Source: CAWCWN01 sp963799245
GTDB lineage: Bacteria > Chloroflexota > Ktedonobacteria > Ktedonobacterales > Ktedonobacteraceae
DNA: 64,000 nucleotides
Direction of reading: 5' to 3'
NCBI GenBank assembly: GCA_963799245.1
Contig: CAWCWN010000004.1
Location: 744,001-808,000 of the forward strand
The position numbers and the translations under genes were made by a program. Below, one piece after another: positions 26,124-36,222 of this stretch. Below the pieces are notes generated by a model, which was not told where the DNA came from, ran no database searches, and saw only the letters and a list, made by a program, of their open reading frames with translations. Position 1 is the stretch's first letter. Each line of letters starts with the position of its first letter.

Positions 26124-27569
26124 GTGAGTAGTTATGATGATCCACGCTGGTACGAGCAGCCAGAAAAGCTCGAGATTCCTTCATATGAGCAAGCGCCCCA
26201 GGCCCGGCCCGCTCAAAACGCTTTTGAGCCGTTCAATGGCTCCCTGCAGCCCGAACATGGCAGTTACGGGGCTCCTTCCCAGAATTTTAACCCCTACTCG
26301 CCAGGCAATACTCCCCGTAAGCCACAAAACCGCGCCGCGCATAGATTCGGCCGCTTTGTGCTGCTGGCCGCGCTACTTGTGCTTGTGTTCCTGGGCGGCT
26401 GGTTTGGCAATCAGTTATACGCCAATTCTTTTAACCTCGGTACCCAGTCACAGTCGTATGAGAGCCTCTTTCAACAGGCGTGGTCGATTGTGGACCAGCA
26501 TTATGTCGATCGCAAAGCCGTGAATTATAAGCAGATGTCTTACCAGGCGATTGGGGCCATGCTGAAGGTACTCAACGATAAAGGACATACGCGCTTCCTG
26601 ACCCCTCAGGATGTGCAAAGTGAGAATCAACAGCTGAGTGGCACTTTCACCGGCATTGGCCTCTACCTGAGCCAGGACCCCAAAACCAAGCAGCTTATAA
26701 TCAGCTCCACTATCCCGGGCTCACCCGCGGAGAAGGCGAATTTCAAGCATGGTGACATCATTACGGCCATCAACGGCACGAGTACGGCCGGCAAGGATAT
26801 TCCAGCGGTGAGTACTCTCATCCAGGGCCCGGCCGGTACGAGCGTTACGATTAGCATTAAACGTCCCTCGACAGGGCAGAGCCTGAACATCACAGTCGAG
26901 CGAGCGCAGATTACTGTCCCCAACGTGATCATGCATTATATTGCCCAGGATCACATCGCCGTCATCCAGGTGGTGCAATTCGCCTCAGGGGTGAGCGTCC
27001 AGTTGAAAAGCGCCGTTCAGCAGGCTAAGAAGCTCGGCGCCCACAAATTCATTCTTGATCTACGTGAAAATCCAGGTGGCTATCTGCTCGAGGCGATCGA
27101 CACAGCCAGTGAGTTTATAAAATCCGGCAACGTACTCTTGGAGCAGGATAGCTCTGGCAAACGCACGCCCTACCCCGTCACGGGCAGTACTGTCGATACG
27201 ACTGCCCCTATCACCGTTCTGATCAATAGAGATACGGCCAGCGCGGCGGAGATCGTCTCCGGGGCGCTGCAGGATAACAAGCGCGCCATCCTGATCGGCG
27301 AGACGACTTTTGGCACAGGTACGGTGCTGCAGGAATATTCTCTCTCAGACGGCTCTGCCATTCTACTGGGAACGCAGGAGTGGCTGACGCCCAATGGCAG
27401 TTTCATCCGTGGCAACGGCATTCATCCCAATATCGAGGTCAAACTGCCCTCTAATGCCACTATCGAGACGGCAAGCAATGAGAATTCCAGCCATATGAGC
27501 GAGCAACAGATCCTTAGCAGCGGGGATAGCCAGCTCGTGGCCGCCATTCGCTATCTGGAGGCGCACTAA
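26124..27569 (+). CDS. C-terminal processing peptidase (S41), membrane-anchored
   Basis: 481 residues from GTG 26124 (TGGGAGG 6 nt upstream). A Pro/Gln-rich cytoplasmic segment of about 75 residues precedes a transmembrane helix (FVLLAALLVLVFLGGWFG, about 78-98). Then follow a PDZ domain (FTGIGLYLSQDP...GDIITAINGT) and the S41 catalytic domain with the nucleophile in TASAAEIVSGAL and the Lys in GTTFGTG-like GETTFGTGTV. It would cleave C-terminal regions of envelope proteins outside the cell. The 240 bp upstream hold no gene. Confidence 0.92.
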   Translation: MSSYDDPRWYEQPEKLEIPSYEQAPQARPAQNAFEPFNGSLQPEHGSYGAPSQNFNPYSPGNTPRKPQNRAAHRFGRFVLLAALLVLVFLGGWFGNQLYANSFNLGTQSQSYESLFQQAWSIVDQHYVDRKAVNYKQMSYQAIGAMLKVLNDKGHTRFLTPQDVQSENQQLSGTFTGIGLYLSQDPKTKQLIISSTIPGSPAEKANFKHGDIITAINGTSTAGKDIPAVSTLIQGPAGTSVTISIKRPSTGQSLNITVERAQITVPNVIMHYIAQDHIAVIQVVQFASGVSVQLKSAVQQAKKLGAHKFILDLRENPGGYLLEAIDTASEFIKSGNVLLEQDSSGKRTPYPVTGSTVDTTAPITVLINRDTASAAEIVSGALQDNKRAILIGETTFGTGTVLQEYSLSDGSAILLGTQEWLTPNGSFIRGNGIHPNIEVKLPSNATIETASNENSSHMSEQQILSSGDSQLVAAIRYLEAH

Positions 27570-27585
27570 GATAAGAGTGTCACAC

Positions 27586-27609
27586 AACAGCGGGACTGAT
27601 CCCGCTGTT
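27586..27609. terminator. Hairpin between convergent genes
   Basis: AACAGCGGGA (27586-27595) pairs with TCCCGCTGTT (27600-27609) across CTGA. It separates the peptidase gene from the convergent mvaB. No strong T-tract on either side. Confidence 0.6.
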
Positions 27610-27614
27610 ACCCC

Positions 27615-28544
27615 CTATGCGGGATTGCAGACGCTCATCGCGGCCTGATAATACTTACTCGTCGGGGCATGCCCCAGCAGGGGAGCAATGAAACTTGTAG
27701 CCGCAACTACCTGCGCCAGGTTGACACCCGACTCGATACCCATGCCGTGCAGCATGTATAGCAGGTCTTCGGTTGCGAGGTTACCCGCGGCTCCAGGCGC
27801 ATAGGGACAGCCGCCCAGGCCGCCGGCGGAGGAGTCCACGCATGCAATGCCCAGCTGCAAAGCCATGAGGACATTGGCGAGTGCGGTACCGCGCGTATCG
27901 TGAAAATGTACGGCGAGTCGCTCCAGGGGTATTTGCCCCCGCTGCAGGAGCTCAATGACCTCTCCCACCTGCTTTGGCGTCGCCACGCCAATAGTGTCTC
28001 CCAATGAAAGCTCGTCAACGCCCATTTCCAACAGGGCTCCGGCGACCTCGAGCACCTTATGCGCTGCTACGTTTCCTTCATATGGGCAGCCGAAGACGGT
28101 CGAGATATACCCCCGCACCGCAATACCCTCGGAACGAGCCAGCTTGACCACGGGTTGAAAATTCGCCAGGCTCTCCGCAAGCGTGGCATTGATATTATGG
28201 CGTGTAAAACTTTCGCTGGCGGCCGTAAAAACGGCGATAGAACGCACGCCAGCCGCCAGGGCCCGCTGCATGCCCTTTAGATTAGGGACGAGCACGGGAT
28301 ACTGCGTTGCCGGCAGCCTCGTCAGACCAGCCATGACCTCGCTGGCGTCCCCGAGCTGGGGAATCGCCCGCGGGCTGACAAAGGATGTGGCCTCGACAAC
28401 AGCGAGGCCGGCCGCGGCGAGCATTGCAATAAACTGAATTTTCTGCCCGGTCGGGATGAGCGCTTTCTCATTTTGCAGGCCGTCACGCGGACCAACCTCA
28501 ACCACTCGCACAAAAGAGGGCAGGTGAGCATCACTCGCTGGCAT
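27615..28544 (-). CDS. mvaB: Hydroxymethylglutaryl-CoA lyase
   Basis: 309 residues, a TIM-barrel DRE-TIM metallolyase: VEVGPRDGLQNE at the N-terminus (metal Asp), HFHDTRG with metal His pair, and GGLGGCPYAPGAAGN with the catalytic Cys. It splits HMG-CoA into acetoacetate and acetyl-CoA, the last step of leucine degradation. It is the third gene of the glmU-CNNM-mvaB run; its start lies 3 nt after the stop of the preceding gene. Its pathway partners are at 33.7-39.2 kb on the other strand. Confidence 0.95.
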   Translation of the reverse strand: MPASDAHLPSFVRVVEVGPRDGLQNEKALIPTGQKIQFIAMLAAAGLAVVEATSFVSPRAIPQLGDASEVMAGLTRLPATQYPVLVPNLKGMQRALAAGVRSIAVFTAASESFTRHNINATLAESLANFQPVVKLARSEGIAVRGYISTVFGCPYEGNVAAHKVLEVAGALLEMGVDELSLGDTIGVATPKQVGEVIELLQRGQIPLERLAVHFHDTRGTALANVLMALQLGIACVDSSAGGLGGCPYAPGAAGNLATEDLLYMLHGMGIESGVNLAQVVAATSFIAPLLGHAPTSKYYQAAMSVCNPA

Positions 28545-28547
28545 TGA

Positions 28548-30053
28548 TTATGCTCCTCTATTATATTCCATCGTCTCCCCTCGCCCGCCGCCAACAGGGG
28601 AGCCGAGCTCGCCGGCAAAGGCTGAAGGTTGTTCGCTCTCTTTGGCCTGGTCCCTGTCGACTTCACGGGGAGGGGGCAATAGCAGTGGATCCGCCTGCTT
28701 GTCTTGCACCTGGCGCTCCTGCTCAGTCTGAGCGGCTTTACGTACCACGCGCACCTGGGTAATGCGCCTGCCACGGGTGCTTAACACGGTGAAGGTCAGG
28801 TTTTTGAACGTAATGGTGTCACCCACGCTTGGGATTTTATCGAGCTGGGCGTATAAAAATCCACCCAGCGTTCCATAGTCCGCGTCGTCCAGCTTCTCTT
28901 CCATCACGCCCTCCATCACTTCATTGAATTCGCTGATGGAGATTTTTGCATTAAAGATATATTCATCCTCGCTGATCCGTTCATACAGCTTTTCTTCGCG
29001 ATCATATTCATCTTGAATATCGCCAACGATCTCTTCGACCAGGTCCTCGATGGTCACCAGCCCCGCCACCGAGCCATACTCGTCAACGATGATGACCATG
29101 TGCACGTGATTTTGCTTCATCTCGCGCAGCAGGTCGTCCAGCTTCTTTGTCTCAGGCACAAAGTAAGCGGCACGTACCAGGTCACGCACCAGAGAAGTAT
29201 TGTGGCCTTCGCGCAGTTGTTTGAGCATATCCTTCGTATACAGCACGCCGATAATATTATCAATATCTTCTTCGTACACCGGTATGCGTGAGAAACCGGC
29301 CTGTAAAGCCAGATCAACGGCATCATCAACCGTCATATCACTCTCGAGGGTCACCATGTCGATGCGCGGTATCATGACTTCACGTACGCTGGTATCTGCG
29401 AACTCGAAGATACTGCGGATCATCTCCGTCTCCTCCTCTTCGAGCACGCCTTCCTCTTCGCCCACCGTCACCAGCAAGCGCAATTCTTCCTCAGTGACGA
29501 AGGGGCCGTGATGCTTTATCTGCCCCCCCACAAGGCCTACCAGAACACTGGTGATAGCGCCTAAAGCCCAGACCACCGGCGTCAGCAGCCAGGCTGCCAC
29601 GAGTATAGGCCTGATGAAAATGCGCGCCCAGCGCAGTGGGTTCTGGACGGCCGCGGTCTTTGGCGCGATCTCGCAGAAAATCAAGACCACCAGCGAGATG
29701 ACGAGCGTGGCAACAAGTTCGCCCAGGTTCGCGAAAAGGCGCAGGGCCAGCACCGTAGCCATACTTGAAGCGATGATAACGGCAACACTGTTGACAACCA
29801 GAATGGTCGAGAGCAACTTGTTGGGGTTCGCAAGCTGGTGATCAATCAGAATGGCCTGGCGATCACCCTCTTCAACCAGGTTTTTTAACTTGATCCGGCT
29901 GATGGAGGTGAATGCGGTTTCAGCCGCCGCGGCCATGGCACAGAGGAACAGAGACACTAGCAAGATGATGAGTTGCAGCCAGGTCTGTGGTGTGAATTGT
30001 GGCATTTGAATATTGATTGCGGCGGCTAAGCCTGCTAAGCCACTGCCGTCCAT
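28548..30053 (-). CDS. CNNM/CorC (HlyC) family protein with CBS pair
   Basis: 501 residues. The N-terminal CNNM domain has three to four helices (LQLIILLVSLFLCAMAAAAETAF; acidic loop AAETAF is typical). Two CBS domains follow (about 215-335; REVMIPRIDMVTLE, VDEYGSVAGLVTIEDLVEEIVGDI), then the CorC_HlyC domain at 350-440 and a charged, disordered tail. Relatives act in Mg2+/Co2+ efflux or transport regulation. It starts 6 nt after glmU. Confidence 0.92.
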   Translation of the reverse strand: MDGSGLAGLAAAINIQMPQFTPQTWLQLIILLVSLFLCAMAAAAETAFTSISRIKLKNLVEEGDRQAILIDHQLANPNKLLSTILVVNSVAVIIASSMATVLALRLFANLGELVATLVISLVVLIFCEIAPKTAAVQNPLRWARIFIRPILVAAWLLTPVVWALGAITSVLVGLVGGQIKHHGPFVTEEELRLLVTVGEEEGVLEEEETEMIRSIFEFADTSVREVMIPRIDMVTLESDMTVDDAVDLALQAGFSRIPVYEEDIDNIIGVLYTKDMLKQLREGHNTSLVRDLVRAAYFVPETKKLDDLLREMKQNHVHMVIIVDEYGSVAGLVTIEDLVEEIVGDIQDEYDREEKLYERISEDEYIFNAKISISEFNEVMEGVMEEKLDDADYGTLGGFLYAQLDKIPSVGDTITFKNLTFTVLSTRGRRITQVRVVRKAAQTEQERQVQDKQADPLLLPPPREVDRDQAKESEQPSAFAGELGSPVGGGRGETMEYNRGA

Positions 30054-30059
30054 ACAACC

Positions 30060-31499
30060 CTACTCCTTAATAGCCTTTATCTCGCGCTCCTGCGGAGAAC
30101 TTTCGCCGGGTTGAGATATGCGCAGCACACGCGCCGGTACGCCAACTACTAACGCTCCCGCGGGAACATCTCTGTTCACAACCGAGCCTGCGCCCGTACG
30201 CGCATGCTCGCCTACGCTGACAGGGGCTACCAGTATCGTATCGCTTCCGATGAAGGCACCGGCGCCGATCTCCGTATGATGTTTACGCTCTCCATCATAA
30301 TTGCAGGTAATTGAACCGGCTCCAATGTTTACCCGCTCAGCAAGTGTTGCATCTCCCACATAGCTAAAATGATGCATGTCGGTCTCCGTGCCCACGTAGG
30401 AATTTTTGACCTCGGCGAAATTGCCCATGCGAACATTGCGCGCTAAATGGGCCCCCGCTCGACAATGGCTGAAGGGACCTATGTGCACACCATCTTCAAG
30501 CGTTGTCTCCTCGAGAGCAGAATTACGTATGGTACAGTTATCGCCAATAATCGATCGTTCAATAGTCGTGCCTGGTCCAATACGACAGCCAGTACCGATG
30601 TGAGTCTGGCCTGTAATCATTGTACCCGGCAAGATTACTGTATCCATACCGAGGGTGGCATCCGCGTCTATATAGGTGCTTGCAGGATCTACGATAGTCA
30701 CACCAGCATACATATGCCGCTCAAGGATACGCCGGCGCAGCATCTGCTCAAGCGTGGCGAGTTGCACGCGATCGTTGATACCAAGTGTTTCTTCCAGTGA
30801 GCCACTCACCGTAGCCACACGATATCCCTGTGAACTCGCAATGCCGATGAGATCGGTGAGGTAGTATTCGCCCGCGGCATTGCGCGGTAGGGCCTGCAGT
30901 GCTGGCCAGAGCCAGCTACGATCAAAGCAATAGACGCCGGAATTCACCTCACTGATGCGCTTTTGCTCCTCGCTGGCGCGTTTGACCTCGACTATCTCCT
31001 GCACGTTGCCGGCAGCATCGCGCACTACGCGGCCATAATCACTGGGCCCGTCGGCGCGGCCCGTCAGAATGGTAATGGTCGCACGGCGCGTCAGGTGCTC
31101 AAGCAGCACACGCGCCAGCATTTCGCTGCTAATGAGGGGTGTATCGCCGTAACAGACGAGCACGGTGCGGGGCAGAGGATTTAGCCCATCAACGGCCGAC
31201 TGTGCTGAGAGCAGCGCATGCCCGGTTCCCAGCTGCTCCGCTTGCAGGGCATAGCGGCAGCGCTGCCCTAAGACAGCCTCTACCTGGGAAGCCTCATGAC
31301 CAAGCACAACTATAGGAGGGTGGGGCATGGCTTCAAGACCATTGGTCGTAAATATTGCAGTGGCAGGAATAGACTCAACAGCATTAAGCACATGAGCAAT
31401 CAACGGTACGCCTGCTAATGGGTGAAGTACCTTCGGCAATGTTGAACGCATCCGAGTACCTTTGCCGGCTGCAAGTACCACGGTCGCATATGTATTCAT
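30060..31499 (-). CDS. glmU: Bifunctional UDP-GlcNAc pyrophosphorylase / GlcN-1-P acetyltransferase
   Basis: 479 residues. The N-terminal nucleotidyltransferase begins VVLAAGKGTRMRSTLPKVLHPLAG, with YGDTPLI and EVNSGVY further on. The C-terminal left-handed beta-helix of hexapeptide repeats has the acetyltransferase His in the HFSYVGDA region and NYDGERKHHTEIG. It produces UDP-GlcNAc for peptidoglycan and other glycans. First gene of a three-gene run; tRNA-Gln lies 100 nt upstream on the same strand. Confidence 0.97.
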   Translation of the reverse strand: MNTYATVVLAAGKGTRMRSTLPKVLHPLAGVPLIAHVLNAVESIPATAIFTTNGLEAMPHPPIVVLGHEASQVEAVLGQRCRYALQAEQLGTGHALLSAQSAVDGLNPLPRTVLVCYGDTPLISSEMLARVLLEHLTRRATITILTGRADGPSDYGRVVRDAAGNVQEIVEVKRASEEQKRISEVNSGVYCFDRSWLWPALQALPRNAAGEYYLTDLIGIASSQGYRVATVSGSLEETLGINDRVQLATLEQMLRRRILERHMYAGVTIVDPASTYIDADATLGMDTVILPGTMITGQTHIGTGCRIGPGTTIERSIIGDNCTIRNSALEETTLEDGVHIGPFSHCRAGAHLARNVRMGNFAEVKNSYVGTETDMHHFSYVGDATLAERVNIGAGSITCNYDGERKHHTEIGAGAFIGSDTILVAPVSVGEHARTGAGSVVNRDVPAGALVVGVPARVLRISQPGESSPQEREIKAIKE

Positions 31500-31597
31500 A
31501 GTTGGATGTACAAACCTTTTTCTGTTAACTCACCTCTTGGGGGAAAACAAGCGGCACAAACAGCCGTGGCAATGTTTTATGACACAGGCTATTTACT

Positions 31598-31672
31598 TGG
31601 CTCGGGTGCCTGGATTCGAACCAGGGAATAACGGTTCCAAAGACCGTCGCCTTACCGCTTGGCCACACCCGA
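31598..31672 (-). tRNA. tRNA-Gln (UUG)
   Basis: 75 nt including encoded CCA. Acceptor TCGGGTG/CACCCGA, anticodon stem ACGGT/ACCGT, loop CTTTGGA with anticodon TTG, T arm CCTGG-TTCGAAT-CCAGG. The encoded CCA contrasts with the intron-bearing tRNA at 6767-7448, where CCA is absent. Confidence 0.96.
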
Positions 31673-31858
31673 AAATGACTGGCTCTATAGGCTGTTCCAG
31701 GGATATAGCCGCAAGGACTATCACCTTAGACCGCCAGACTAACACGACTAATTTACCATATAGAGCTCACAGAAGTCAAGTTGCTATGGCGGCGGCGGCG
31801 CATGACTCTCTTATTGACAGTTTGCACGAAAATTGGTAGTGTAGAACCATCATATTGA

Positions 31859-33553
31859 TTGCAGGATGGCACTACAGATATTTCAATAACTACAAAAACA
31901 CGCGCTATCATACCCGACGAAAAATCTATTACACAGCTCTTCGCCATAGCGGTATGCATGCTCGCTTTCATAGCATGCATACTGCTATGCGTCACCCCTC
32001 TGCAACGCATGGTACATACCTCCCTGCTTGCGCAGTTTCCGCTCAGCCGCTTGCTCGCGGGCCTGGGGGCATGGCTACCCTCTGATTTACACCTGGCGAA
32101 GCAGCAGCAGACTTCGCTCATAAGCACGAATAGTAGCGAGTTCCTCTTGCTCATAGCTCTGCTGTTTGCAATTTACGGACTCGCCGCACTCTTCGTCCAG
32201 CGGCAAGCGGAAACAGCAAAAAACACAGGCGTATTAGCTTGTATCTGGGTGGGAGCTGCTCTGGCTGGACTGGTCTTTGTGGCTACGCCGGCAATGCTTT
32301 CCCACGATCTCTTTGTCTACGCGGACTATGGCCATACGCTAGTAACCCATGGGACCAACCTTTATTTCACACCTCCGGCGGCAGTTTCTCACGACGCTCT
32401 CACCCAGCTTGACGACTGGAAACTGGTTACGGCGGCTTATGGACCTTTCTGGCTGTATATCTGCTCTCTGCTGGCGCTCCTGCTTGGAAACGCACCCTGG
32501 CATTATATCCTCGCCTTTCGGCTGTTAGGGCTCGTCGCCCACCTGCTGAACGCTCTGCTGGTGGCTAAAATTCTGCGTGTCGCGGGTTGTTCGCGACGCA
32601 CAATTTCGCTTGGTACCCTGCTCTATGCATGGAATCCGCTTGTACTGGTAGAAAGCAGTCTGGGCGCACATAACGATATAGCTATGGTTACCTTTATACT
32701 TCTCGGCGCCTTCCTCTGTTTGCGGGCAGAACAAAAAGGATTGACGCAGCCAGGGAGCTACATACCAGCAGTTATTGCATTGACACTCTCCGCGCTCATC
32801 AAATTCACTACAGCCCCTCTCGTGTTTTTCTTCATCGTTCTTCTGGCGCGCAAAACGCTTTACTCAACTTCCCCAGATAGCGAACCTTCTGGACAGACTC
32901 CTATGCTTCACTGGTGGCGCGCGCTATTGCATATTTGCTGCGCTGGTCTGGCATGCGTCCTCACGGTGCTCGCTTTCTATCTACCTTTCTGGGCCGGGCA
33001 TACGTTACACGAGATTGTACACAGCTTTTCGACCCCGCCATCCGCAATCCATTCAGAAAATTCTTTCCACCGGGCACTGTACGAATGGATTAAGCTGCAT
33101 GGGTTACCTGCTCATTCCTCCTGGCTCTACTTGCCCTTATATTTCTTCGGCCAGCATAGCGTCTGGAATAATCTCAGCGCGTTGGCGCTTGGTTGTTCTC
33201 TGATTATAGGGGCAATATACTTATGGCACAGGCCCACTACAGCGGTCCTGATTCTCGCCTCCCTGGCCTCCCTGGAATTACTGCTTGTCGTGACGCCCTG
33301 GCTCTTTGCATGGTATGTTCTCTGGCTCGTCGGGCTGGCCGCCGCCTCGCTTGCTCTGCCAGATAATCGTTTCAGGCGCGCGTGCGTGGGATTTGCACTT
33401 ACCTTCTCGCTTTCAGTATTCCTGACGTATTACGCCTATGGCGATATTCACTCTAGTGATTACGCGCAGCTTGAGGTTGTCACGATGTTCGGATTGCCCT
33501 TGCTCGTCTTCTGGATACTGCTGGCCGTCAGAAGACGCGCTGCATATCTCTAG
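31859..33553 (+). CDS. Polytopic mannosyltransferase-like membrane protein (GT87/DUF2029 style)
   Basis: 564 residues with about 12 hydrophobic helices. Characteristic segments: an acidic/His loop after helix 3 (SHDLFVYADYGHTLV), AAYGPFWLYI, WNPLVLVESSLGAHNDIAM and SALIKFTTAPLVFF, all typical of polyprenol-phosphate mannose-dependent GT-C enzymes. It probably adds a sugar to an envelope glycolipid or glycan outside the membrane. The TTG start at 31859 has no clear ribosome site; ATG 31958, just before helix 1, is an alternative. Confidence 0.75.
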   Translation: MQDGTTDISITTKTRAIIPDEKSITQLFAIAVCMLAFIACILLCVTPLQRMVHTSLLAQFPLSRLLAGLGAWLPSDLHLAKQQQTSLISTNSSEFLLLIALLFAIYGLAALFVQRQAETAKNTGVLACIWVGAALAGLVFVATPAMLSHDLFVYADYGHTLVTHGTNLYFTPPAAVSHDALTQLDDWKLVTAAYGPFWLYICSLLALLLGNAPWHYILAFRLLGLVAHLLNALLVAKILRVAGCSRRTISLGTLLYAWNPLVLVESSLGAHNDIAMVTFILLGAFLCLRAEQKGLTQPGSYIPAVIALTLSALIKFTTAPLVFFFIVLLARKTLYSTSPDSEPSGQTPMLHWWRALLHICCAGLACVLTVLAFYLPFWAGHTLHEIVHSFSTPPSAIHSENSFHRALYEWIKLHGLPAHSSWLYLPLYFFGQHSVWNNLSALALGCSLIIGAIYLWHRPTTAVLILASLASLELLLVVTPWLFAWYVLWLVGLAAASLALPDNRFRRACVGFALTFSLSVFLTYYAYGDIHSSDYAQLEVVTMFGLPLLVFWILLAVRRRAAYL

Positions 33554-33707
33554 CCTGCGATTTTGTGACGCTTGCTTGCATCCGAACTGACGGGCCCACA
33601 CCTCCTTGACGCCCCTCGCTAGCGAGTGCTATGCTGCAGGCAACAGGAGCGCCACGAGGGCTCGTGGCATCCCCACAGACAATGCCGTCGAGAGAAAGAG
33701 AACGCAC

Positions 33708-35315
33708 ATGTCCATTCTGGAAACACACATAGACCGCAACAGTCCTGAATTTCAAGCCAACGCACAGCATTTTCAGCAACTGATCGATCAGTTCAATGCC
33801 CGTATCCAGCAGGTGCAGAAAGGGGGAGGGGCTGAGGCCATTGCCAGACATCACAAACGCAACAAGCTCCTGGTGCGCGAGCGCATCGAGTTACTCTGTG
33901 ACCCTGATACCCCTTTCCTGGAATTCAGCTCCCTGGCGGCCTGGGATATGTATGATAATGAGGCTCCCGCGGCTGGTATCATTACCGGTATTGGTCTGGT
34001 TGAGGGTCAGGAGTGCGTGATCGTCGCCAACGACGCAACAGTGAAGGGTGGCACCTACTACCCCATGACGGTGAAAAAGCATGTGCGGGCACAAGAAATC
34101 GCCACCCAGAACCATCTCCCGTGCATCTATCTGGTCGATTCCGGCGGCGCATTTCTTCCTCTGCAAGCCGATGTTTTCCCAGATCGCGAACACTTCGGAC
34201 GTATTTTCTATAACCAGGCCCGTATGTCCAGCCAGCGCATTGCGCAGATTGCGGTCGTAATGGGCTCGTGCACGGCCGGAGGCGCCTATGTACCGGCTAT
34301 GAGTGACGAAACGGTGATTGTACGCGGCAATGGCACAATTTTCCTGGGCGGCCCTCCCCTGGTCAAGGCGGCAACAGGCGAAGAGGTTACAGCAGAGGAG
34401 CTGGGGGGCGCCGATGTGCACTCGCGAACATCGGGTGTAACTGACTACTACGCGCTCAATGACGAGCATGCCCTCGCCATTTGTCGCAGCATCGTGACGC
34501 ACCTCAACTGCCGCAAATATATTCCCTGGGACATCGCCGTGGCCGAGCCGCCTCGCTATGATCCAAACGAACTGCTCGGCATCATCCCTTGCGATAAACG
34601 CAAGAGCTACGATGTCCATGAGATCATCGCTCGCCTCGTCGATGGCAGTGAATTTCATGAATTCAAAGAGCTATATGGTACAACACTTGTCTGCGGTTTT
34701 GCCAGGCTTATGGGCTTCCCGGTCGGCATCATCGCGAATAACGGCATCCTCTTCTCCGAGAGCGCCTTGAAGGCAACGCACTTCATTGAGCTCTGTGCTC
34801 AGCGCCAGACCCCCCTGATCTTTCTGCAAAACATCACCGGCTTTATGGTGGGCCGGCAGTATGAAAATGGGGGCATCGCCAAAGATGGAGCCAAAATGGT
34901 CATGGCGGTCGCCAACGCGCCCGTTCCGCGCTTCACGGTAATCATCGGCGGCTCGTTTGGCGCGGGGAACTATGCTATGTGCGGCCGCGCCTACGAACCG
35001 CGCCAGCTCTGGATGTGGCCGAATGCGCGCATCTCAGTTATGGGCGGAGAGCAGGCGGCAAGCGTACTGGCAACCGTGCGTAAAGAAGGCCTGGAGGCGC
35101 GCGGCAAGAGTATGAGCAGCGAGGAAGAGGCAGCCTTTAAAGCGCCTATCCTTGATAAATATGAGGAAGAAGGGAATCCCTACCACAGCACCGCCCGCCT
35201 GTGGGATGATGGCATCATTGATCCGAGAGATACGCGTCGGGTGCTCGCGCTGGGCCTGGCCGCGGCGCTCAACGCCCCCCTGCCGGATTCTCCTTTTGGC
35301 GTTTTCAGGATGTAA
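33708..35315 (+). CDS. Acyl-CoA carboxylase carboxyltransferase subunit (methylcrotonyl-CoA carboxylase beta type)
   Basis: 535 residues from ATG 33708 (MSILETHIDRNSPEF is the MCC-beta-like start). Two crotonase-fold halves: N-half with YLVDSGGAFLPLQADVFPDREHFGRIF, typical of MCC beta rather than propionyl-CoA carboxylase; C-half with QNITGFMVGRQYENGGIAKDGAKMV and FGAGNYAMCGRAYEPR. It transfers CO2 from biotin to 3-methylcrotonyl-CoA. First gene of a four-gene plus-strand run with the hydratase and the biotin subunit. Confidence 0.93.
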   Translation: MSILETHIDRNSPEFQANAQHFQQLIDQFNARIQQVQKGGGAEAIARHHKRNKLLVRERIELLCDPDTPFLEFSSLAAWDMYDNEAPAAGIITGIGLVEGQECVIVANDATVKGGTYYPMTVKKHVRAQEIATQNHLPCIYLVDSGGAFLPLQADVFPDREHFGRIFYNQARMSSQRIAQIAVVMGSCTAGGAYVPAMSDETVIVRGNGTIFLGGPPLVKAATGEEVTAEELGGADVHSRTSGVTDYYALNDEHALAICRSIVTHLNCRKYIPWDIAVAEPPRYDPNELLGIIPCDKRKSYDVHEIIARLVDGSEFHEFKELYGTTLVCGFARLMGFPVGIIANNGILFSESALKATHFIELCAQRQTPLIFLQNITGFMVGRQYENGGIAKDGAKMVMAVANAPVPRFTVIIGGSFGAGNYAMCGRAYEPRQLWMWPNARISVMGGEQAASVLATVRKEGLEARGKSMSSEEEAAFKAPILDKYEEEGNPYHSTARLWDDGIIDPRDTRRVLALGLAAALNAPLPDSPFGVFRM

Positions 35316-35388
35316 GTCATAGCAGAAGCTGCAGTAAAACCCAGAAAATATTAAACGAGTAGTGCATTTGAGAGGAAGAAGTGGGCCT

Positions 35389-36180
35389 ATGTCGTACCCT
35401 TCCATTAGCGTAGAACACAGCTTCCAGGGCAGGATTGCCACCATCACTATGCGGCGGGGAGAAGTTCATAACGCTTTTAACGCACAGCTTATCCAGGATT
35501 TACAGACTGCCTTGCGAGACCTGGCAACTGATGAGAAGCTGCATACCATCGTTTTGACGGGCGAGGGCGCTTCGTTCAGCGCCGGAGCGGACCTGAGCAT
35601 GATGAAGGCATCAGCGCTGCTCAATGCGCAGGAAAATATAAACGATGCCTTACAGCTGGCCAATCTCTTCGATACCATCAACACTTTTCCCTGCCCGGTG
35701 GTGGCCCGCGTCAATGGCACAGCTATGGGTGGGGGAGCGGGCCTGATTGCCGTCTGCGACATAGTAATCGCGGCCGATCACGCGCGCCTGGCATTCAGTG
35801 AGGTGAAGCTGGGCATTGCCCCCGCTATTATCTCGCCCTACGTGGTGCGCAAAATTGGTGAAACGCATGCCCGCATGCTCTTTGTAACGGGCGAACGCTT
35901 CAGCCCCGCACATGCGCGCGAGATCGGCCTGGTACATATCGTTGTTCCCCGCGATCAACTTGACGCCACCGTCGAGAAGACGCTGCAAGCATTGCTCTCC
36001 AGCGCACCCCAGGCTTTGCGGGCCTGCAAGGCCCTGGCACGCAATGTTGGCGGCATGGATGCAGCAACGGCCCGCAGCTATACCGCTGAGACGATCGCCG
36101 CCCTGCGGGTGAGCGCGGAGGGTCAGGAAGGACTGCGAGCGTTCCTGGAGAAAAGAAAGCCGGCCTGGGTCATAGAGTAG
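35389..36180 (+). CDS. Enoyl-CoA hydratase, probable methylglutaconyl-CoA hydratase
   Basis: 263 residues from ATG 35389 (GAGAGGAAGAAG upstream). Crotonase fold with oxyanion-hole segments GASFSAGADLSMM and NGTAMGGGAGLIAVCDIVIAAD, and the C-terminal domain ending FLEKRKPAW. Position between the two methylcrotonyl-CoA carboxylase subunits indicates hydration of 3-methylglutaconyl-CoA to HMG-CoA, the substrate of the lyase at 27615-28544. Substrate is inferred from context. Confidence 0.88.
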   Translation: MSYPSISVEHSFQGRIATITMRRGEVHNAFNAQLIQDLQTALRDLATDEKLHTIVLTGEGASFSAGADLSMMKASALLNAQENINDALQLANLFDTINTFPCPVVARVNGTAMGGGAGLIAVCDIVIAADHARLAFSEVKLGIAPAIISPYVVRKIGETHARMLFVTGERFSPAHAREIGLVHIVVPRDQLDATVEKTLQALLSSAPQALRACKALARNVGGMDAATARSYTAETIAALRVSAEGQEGLRAFLEKRKPAWVIE

Positions 36181-36222
36181 CAGAGGCCTGGCTCGCTCGC
36201 CTGTTCGGAGGAAAGAAGCTAG